Shown one piece after another: positions 60,272 to 64,000 of a stretch of DNA of 64,000 bases. The notes under the pieces are model-generated. The model was not told where the DNA came from. It did no database searches and saw only the letters and a list, made by a program, of their open reading frames with translations. Within the stretch, counting starts at the first letter, position 1. Each line of letters starts with the position of its first letter. This stretch comes from Nocardia wallacei (GTDB taxonomy: Bacteria > Actinomycetota > Actinomycetes > Mycobacteriales > Mycobacteriaceae): NCBI RefSeq assembly GCF_014466955.1, contig NZ_AP023396.1, positions 2,666,001 to 2,730,000 of the forward strand, given 5' to 3'. Both the position numbers and the translations under genes were made by a program.

Positions 60272-61024
60272 GTGACCGACGATTCGGCCGTCGAGCAGGC
60301 AAGACAGCTGCTGCAGCTGCTGTGGCGGGAGTCGCTGCCGCGCCGCCCCGGCGCACGCGGCCCCAAGCCGGGCGTCAGCGTCGACGAGGTGGTGCGCGCC
60401 GGGGTGGCGATCGCCGACCGCGAGGGCTACGACAAGGTGTCCATCCGCGCGGTCGCCGCCGAACTGGGGCTCGGGCCGATGAGCCTGTACACCTACGTGC
60501 CCAGCAAGGAAGCGTTGGTCATCCTGATGGTCGACGCGGTCGCCGCCGAGGATCCGCCGATCGATCCGGCCCTGCCCGTGCGAGACCGCATGGCAGCGAT
60601 CGCGCGCGTCGTCCGCGCCGAGCTGATCGCCCACCCGTGGCTGCTCGAGGTACCGCCGTGGCGACTGGTCCTGGGCCCGGGCCGGCTGCGTCGCTATGAA
60701 CGTCAGCTGGCCGCGCTGGACGGCACCGGTCTGCCGGATGTGGAACTGGATCGCGTGATCGCGGTGCTGTCGGAATTCGCCACCGGCAATGCCCGCATGG
60801 CGGTCGCGGCCCGGCGCAGCGCCCGCGAGATGAGCGACGCGCAGTGGTGGGAAGTGCACGGCCCCTTGCTGACCCAGGTGATGCCCGCCACCGAATTCCC
60901 GCTGTCGGCGCGCGTCGGGGCGACGGTCGGCGAGCAGTACCAGGCACCGGGCGACCCGGACGGAGCGTTCGAGTACGGGCTGGACCGGCTGCTCACCGGT
61001 ATCGAGTCCACCTTGCCGCGCTGA
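60272..61024 (+). CDS. TetR family regulator (TetR_C_1-like)
   Basis: A 250-residue repressor with an N-terminal extension before the helix-turn-helix at about 38-82 (VDEVVRAGVAIADREGYDKVSIRAVAAELGLGPMSLYTYVPSKEAL). The SLYTYVPSK phrase and the C-terminal domain of about 160 residues fit the TetR_C_1 group that often responds to antibiotics. GTG 60272 has GAGGAG upstream. It ends before a strong bidirectional terminator at 61040. Confidence 0.86.
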   Translation: MTDDSAVEQARQLLQLLWRESLPRRPGARGPKPGVSVDEVVRAGVAIADREGYDKVSIRAVAAELGLGPMSLYTYVPSKEALVILMVDAVAAEDPPIDPALPVRDRMAAIARVVRAELIAHPWLLEVPPWRLVLGPGRLRRYERQLAALDGTGLPDVELDRVIAVLSEFATGNARMAVAARRSAREMSDAQWWEVHGPLLTQVMPATEFPLSARVGATVGEQYQAPGDPDGAFEYGLDRLLTGIESTLPR

Positions 61025-61039
61025 GGTCCGCGCACGCGA

Positions 61040-61065
61040 AACGGGCGGCCAGATGGCCGCCCGTT
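61040..61065. terminator. bidirectional terminator
   Basis: AACGGGCGGCC (61040-61050) and GGCCGCCCGTT (61055-61065) are perfect 11-bp arms around AGAT. The stem lies between the TetR gene and the convergent DUF7455 gene and can terminate both. Confidence 0.85.
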
Positions 61066-61114
61066 ATGGGTTTCTGTTGACGGATTCAGTTGTCGATCGG
61101 ACTGAAGGAGCTGA

Positions 61115-61309
61115 TTACAGCGCCGGTGCCGACTCTGTGTCGATCACGGCTTCGAGCTCACGGAGACGGTCCATGTGCTCATTGGCGTGATGCTGGCAGA
61201 AGAGCAACTCGCCACCACCGGGAAGGATCGCGCGCACGCGCGCGGCCGCCCCGCAGCGGTCGCAACGATCGACCGCGGTCAGTGGGGTGCTAGTCAGTGT
61301 TCCTGGCAT
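61115..61309 (-). CDS. DUF7455 small zinc-ribbon protein
   Basis: A 64-residue protein with a zinc-ribbon-like CxxC...CxxH layout (VDRCDRCGAAARVRAILPGGGELLFCQHHANEHMDRLRELEAV). It is conserved across actinobacteria, often as a single gene; function unknown. ATG 61309 has GGAGGAG upstream. The 5' leader contains a perfect hairpin at 61360-61381. Confidence 0.82.
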   Translation of the reverse strand: MPGTLTSTPLTAVDRCDRCGAAARVRAILPGGGELLFCQHHANEHMDRLRELEAVIDTESAPAL

Positions 61310-61359
61310 GACTCCTCCGTCCTGGATCCCGGCGCAGAAGACCGTTCACCTGGTGTGGG

Positions 61360-61381
61360 GCCCGCGGTCCCTTCCGCGGGC
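61360..61381 (-). promoter_or_regulatory. leader hairpin upstream of DUF7455 gene
   Basis: GCCCGCGG (61360-61367) and CCGCGGGC (61374-61381) form perfect arms around a 6-nt loop, about 50 bases upstream of the DUF7455 ATG on the minus strand. It may be an attenuator or a stabilising leader structure; no U-tract follows. Confidence 0.45.
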
Positions 61382-61684
61382 TCGCTACCGCTACTTCCCA
61401 GCAGGGGCTATGACTACTCTGTCAGACGTTCGGGACGGGGGCTTTGTTCCCGGAGATGTTCCTTTGTGTTTTCCCTAACACGACCAGGCATTTCGCGGAA
61501 AGCGAACAGCCGGGCAGCACCGGGCGAAGTGTAGGTACCCACTTCCGTGAACAGGCCGATCCAGTTGTCTATCGGGAGACTACCCCGGCATACCGACAAT
61601 CACACTCCACTGATGGCAAACTTCGAGGCCACCGCGGGTTTTCGACGGCGTGCCGGGCCGGTGATCACCGGCTATGGTCGAGCG

Positions 61685-62071
61685 ATGGACGCCGACGACC
61701 CTCGAAATGCCAAGGCGGGCACCCTCGTTCACCTGTGCACCCGCGCCGAATGGGATGCCGACCGGGCGGCGGGGGAGCGCCGCCCGGCCTCGCTGGAGGA
61801 TGCGGGTTTCGTGCATCTGTCCACGCCGGAACAGGTGCACCTGCCCGCCGACCGGTTGTTCGCCGGTCGGCGGGATGTGGTGTTGCTGTGGCTGGATCCG
61901 GGCCGCCTCGACGCGCCCGTGCGATGGGAGCCCGGCGTGCCCTCCGATCCGGCCTCGATGCGCTTTCCGCATCTGTACGGACCGCTGCCCGCGGCGGCGG
62001 TGACGGCCGTGACCGAGTACCTGCCGGGACCGGACGGCCGCTTCGGCGCGCCGCCGCGGCCACCCGCCTGA
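61685..62071 (+). CDS. DUF952 family protein
   Basis: A 128-residue protein of the DUF952 family, recognised by TLVHLCTRAEWDADRAAGERRPASLEDAGFVHLSTPEQVHLPADRLFAGRRDVVLLWLDPGRLDAPVRWEPG and FPHLYGPLPAAAVTAVTEYLPG. Function is unknown; an ADP-ribosyltransferase-like fold has been suggested for relatives. ATG 61685 gives the family's usual length; the longer frame from 61547 adds an unrelated N-terminus. Its last codons form the first unit of a tandem array. Confidence 0.84.
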   Translation: MDADDPRNAKAGTLVHLCTRAEWDADRAAGERRPASLEDAGFVHLSTPEQVHLPADRLFAGRRDVVLLWLDPGRLDAPVRWEPGVPSDPASMRFPHLYGPLPAAAVTAVTEYLPGPDGRFGAPPRPPA

Positions 62072-62193
62072 CCTTCAGGTGGGCGCTGACGCCTTCGGCG
62101 CGCCGCCCCGGGCACCCGCCTGACCTTCAGGTGGGCGCTGCCGCTTCGGCGCACCGCCGCAGGCACCCGCCTGACCCTCGGGTGGGCGCTGCC
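62041..62193. repeat. 51-52-bp tandem array growing from the DUF952 gene's 3' end
   Basis: Three units, each beginning CTTCGGCGCGCCGCC, containing CACCCGCCTGACC and ending GTGGGCGCTG. The first unit holds the last codons and TGA of the DUF952 gene (CGCCTGACC); the next two repeat this stop and flank. Copies are about 90 percent alike by eye. Confidence 0.85.
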
Positions 62194-62209
62194 CATTTAG
62201 GCTGGGAAC

Positions 62210-62692
62210 GTGAACGTCGACGTGACAGCCCTGCCCGGCATCGGGGTACGCAAGGACTTCGAGGTGCGATCGGGCCGCCGGGTCGGCGTCGTCGCGCACC
62301 GGGACGGTGGCCTGGACCTGATCATCTCCAAGCAGGACGATCCGGACGCCTGCGCCGCCCAGGTGCCCCTCACCACCGACGAAGCCGCCGCCCTGGCGAA
62401 CCTGCTCGGCGCGCCGCAACTCGTGGAGAAGCTCAACGCCGATCACCGCGACATGCCGGGCATCATCACCCGGCAGTTGCCGATCGGGGAGCGGTCGCCG
62501 TACCAGGGCCGGATGCTGGGTGAGACGCGGATGCGCACCCGCACCAAGGCCTCGATCGTCGCGGCGATGCGAGCCGGGCAGGTGCATCCGTCACCGGGGC
62601 CGGACTTCGTACTCTCCGCCGGTGACCTGCTGGTCGTCGTCGGCACCCCCGACGGTCTGGACGCGGCCCTGGCGATCTTGACCGACGGGTGA
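62210..62692 (+). CDS. TrkA-C (RCK_C) regulatory subunit of a cation:proton antiporter
   Basis: A 160-residue cytoplasmic protein with an N-terminal domain (LPGIGVRKDFEVRSGRRVGVVAHRDGGLDLII) and an RCK_C/TrkA-C domain (MRTRTKASIVAAMRAGQVHPSPGPDFVLSAGDLLVVVGTPDGLDAAL). KhtT-type proteins gate the partner antiporter in response to pH or nucleotides. GTG 62210. The stop is 4 bp before the antiporter start. Confidence 0.88.
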   Translation: MNVDVTALPGIGVRKDFEVRSGRRVGVVAHRDGGLDLIISKQDDPDACAAQVPLTTDEAAALANLLGAPQLVEKLNADHRDMPGIITRQLPIGERSPYQGRMLGETRMRTRTKASIVAAMRAGQVHPSPGPDFVLSAGDLLVVVGTPDGLDAALAILTDG

Positions 62693-62696
62693 CCCG

Positions 62697-63881
62697 GTGG
62701 GCTCCACCGCGCTCGCGCTGATCCAGCTCGGTTCGATCCTGTTCGTTCTCGGAGTGCTCGGGCGGGTGGCCGGACGGTTCGGAATGTCCCCGATCCCGCT
62801 GTATCTGCTGGGCGGTCTGGCCTTCGGCGACGGTGGGGTCATCCGACTGGAGTCGGCGGCCGAATTCGGCCATGTCGCCGGCGAGATCGGTGTGGTGCTG
62901 CTGCTGTTGCTGCTCGGCCTGGAGTACACCGCCCCGGAGCTGGTGACCGGGTTGCGCCGCTCCTGGGCGGCGGGCCTGTTCGACATCGTCGCCAACGCGA
63001 CCCCCGGCGTGGTGGTGGCGCTGTTGCTGGGCTGGGGTGTGGTCGGCGCGGTGACCATGGGCGGTGTCACCTACATCTCCTCCTCCGGGATCGCGGCCAA
63101 GGTGCTCAACGACCTGGGGCGGCTGGGCAACCGGGAGACGCCGGTGGTGCTGTCGATCCTGGTGTTCGAGGATCTGACGATGGCGGTGTATCTGCCGCTG
63201 CTCACCACGCTGCTGGCCGGGGTGGGCTACCTGGCGGGGCTGCGGTCGCTGGCGATCGCGCTGCTGGCCATCGCCTGCGTGCTGGTGGTGGCGCTGCGCT
63301 ACGGCCGGTTCGTGTCGGCGATCGTGGATTCCGCCGACAAAGAGGTCTTCCTGCTCAAGCTGTTCGGTGCCGCGCTGCTGGTGGCGGGGCTGGCGTCGGC
63401 GCTGAACGTGTCGGCGGCGGTCGGCGCGTTCCTGCTCGGCATCGCCATCTCCGGGTCGACCGCGCAGAATGCGGCCAAGCTGCTGGAGCCGCTGCGCGAT
63501 CTGTTCGCGGCGATCTTCTTCGTGGCGTTCGGGCTCAACACCGATCCGCGGGCCATCCCGCCGGTGCTGGGCTGGGCGGTGCTGCTGGCCGTGGTGTCCG
63601 TATTGACCAAGGTGGCGACCGGCTGGCTGGCGTCGGCGCGGCTGGGGATCCGGCGGATGGGCCGGGCGCGCGCCGGGGCCGCGCTGGTGGCGCGGGGCGA
63701 GTTCTCCATCGTCATCGCGGGCCTGGCGGTGACGGTGGGCGCGGTGGACGGTGAGCTGGCGGCGCTGGCCTCGGCCTACGTCTTTCTGATGGCCGTGCTG
63801 GGGCCGATCGCCGCGCGGGTCGTCGAGCCCGCGGTGGGGCTGCTGCAACGGTCGTTTCGCCGCGCGCCCGCGGGCGGTTGA
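62697..63881 (+). CDS. CPA2 cation:proton antiporter (KhtU/KefB-like)
   Basis: A 394-residue membrane protein with about 12 helices of the CPA2 family: IPLYLLGGLAFGDGGVIRLESAAEFGHVAGEIGVVLLLLLLGLEYTAPELV, SSSGIAAKVLNDLGRLGNRETPVVLSILVFEDLTMAVYLPLL and LNVSAAVGAFLLGIAISGS. It should exchange K+ (or Na+) for protons, controlled by the TrkA-C subunit encoded just upstream. GTG 62697. Length is that of KhtU-type antiporters without a fused KTN domain. Confidence 0.9.
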   Translation: MGSTALALIQLGSILFVLGVLGRVAGRFGMSPIPLYLLGGLAFGDGGVIRLESAAEFGHVAGEIGVVLLLLLLGLEYTAPELVTGLRRSWAAGLFDIVANATPGVVVALLLGWGVVGAVTMGGVTYISSSGIAAKVLNDLGRLGNRETPVVLSILVFEDLTMAVYLPLLTTLLAGVGYLAGLRSLAIALLAIACVLVVALRYGRFVSAIVDSADKEVFLLKLFGAALLVAGLASALNVSAAVGAFLLGIAISGSTAQNAAKLLEPLRDLFAAIFFVAFGLNTDPRAIPPVLGWAVLLAVVSVLTKVATGWLASARLGIRRMGRARAGAALVARGEFSIVIAGLAVTVGAVDGELAALASAYVFLMAVLGPIAARVVEPAVGLLQRSFRRAPAGG

Positions 63882-64000
63882 GCCGGGCCGTCCGTGCGCA
63901 GCTCCCCGGCGACGTGCGTTCGCGCGGTGAGCCGGGCCACCGTGTCGCCCGCCGCGACACCGGCGTGCCCGGCAGGCCGATCAGGCCGAATTCGCCTGAC

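Noticed and set aside
63882..64000. A further gene at the right edge
   Set aside because: Open frames exist on the minus strand, but fewer than 120 bases are visible and no start or motif can be judged.

Overview
The window is about 64 kb of very GC-rich, gene-dense DNA with many GTG (and a few TTG) starts and compact divergent promoters, typical of an actinobacterial chromosome. Mycobacteriales, most likely Nocardia or a close relative, are suggested by an EspR-like regulator, a KstR-type operator, an antigen-85-like esterase, several LIP-family secreted lipases, a SAV2177/DUF574-type methyltransferase, a deazaflavin-type nitroreductase, maleylpyruvate-isomerase/DinB-like proteins and SnoaL-tailed ECF sigma factors. 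This is inferred from gene content; no rRNA or marker gene is present. I see no prophage, insertion sequence, tRNA or CRISPR array.

Layout. 0-5 kb: a partial resolvase-like gene, a frameshifted beta-lactamase-fold esterase behind a KstR-type operator, a DUF664 protein, then the most notable system: a compact lasso-peptide operon (precursor 2280-2423, cyclase, PqqD-like leader-binding protein, transglutaminase-like leader protease) with no exporter. 5-14 kb: TIGR03086 protein, TetR/MFS divergent pair, prolyl oligopeptidase, a SecY paralogue outside any ribosomal operon followed by a response regulator that carries a lipoprotein signal sequence, and a lone ABC exporter. 14-19 kb: a beta-propeller-like protein, a HEAT-repeat protein overlapping a MerR-HEAT regulator behind a textbook MerR promoter, a 35-bp tandem array, an APC permease and a methyltransferase. 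19.7-31.4 kb: a secreted-enzyme region with two convergent LIP lipases sharing a 448-bp perfect-looking inverted repeat, an isochorismatase/GlxA-type pair, an ECF41 sigma factor divergent from an FMN-reductase/SnoaL operon, a third LIP lipase, an antigen-85-like esterase and a GT39-type membrane glycosyltransferase.

31.7-44.8 kb: nitroreductase, LMW-type arsenate reductase with a helical N-terminal extension, two tandem receptor Ser/Thr kinases with related ectodomains, a secreted alpha/beta hydrolase, DUF72, TetR, a winged-helix/resolvase-like pair, membrane proteins, flavodoxin-like protein, CinA and an EspR-like regulator. 44.8-64 kb: mostly small regulator-enzyme modules with visible operators (TetR/Rox-like monooxygenase, SRPBCC/ArsR, TetR/SDR, TetR/SNF2 helicase-SWIM), plus a PAS-ANTAR protein, MerR, BrkB, an XPB-like helicase, AraC/methyltransferase, DUF7455, DUF952 and a TrkA-C/CPA2 antiporter pair.

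Patterns across the window: (1) tandem arrays grow out of the 3' ends of four unrelated genes and in each case include the stop codon; (2) many divergent regulator-enzyme pairs have readable palindromic operators, which are listed individually; (3) the lasso operon has an inverted repeat upstream of the precursor and a hairpin between precursor and cyclase. Function calls rest on recognisable motifs and fold families; no database search was run.
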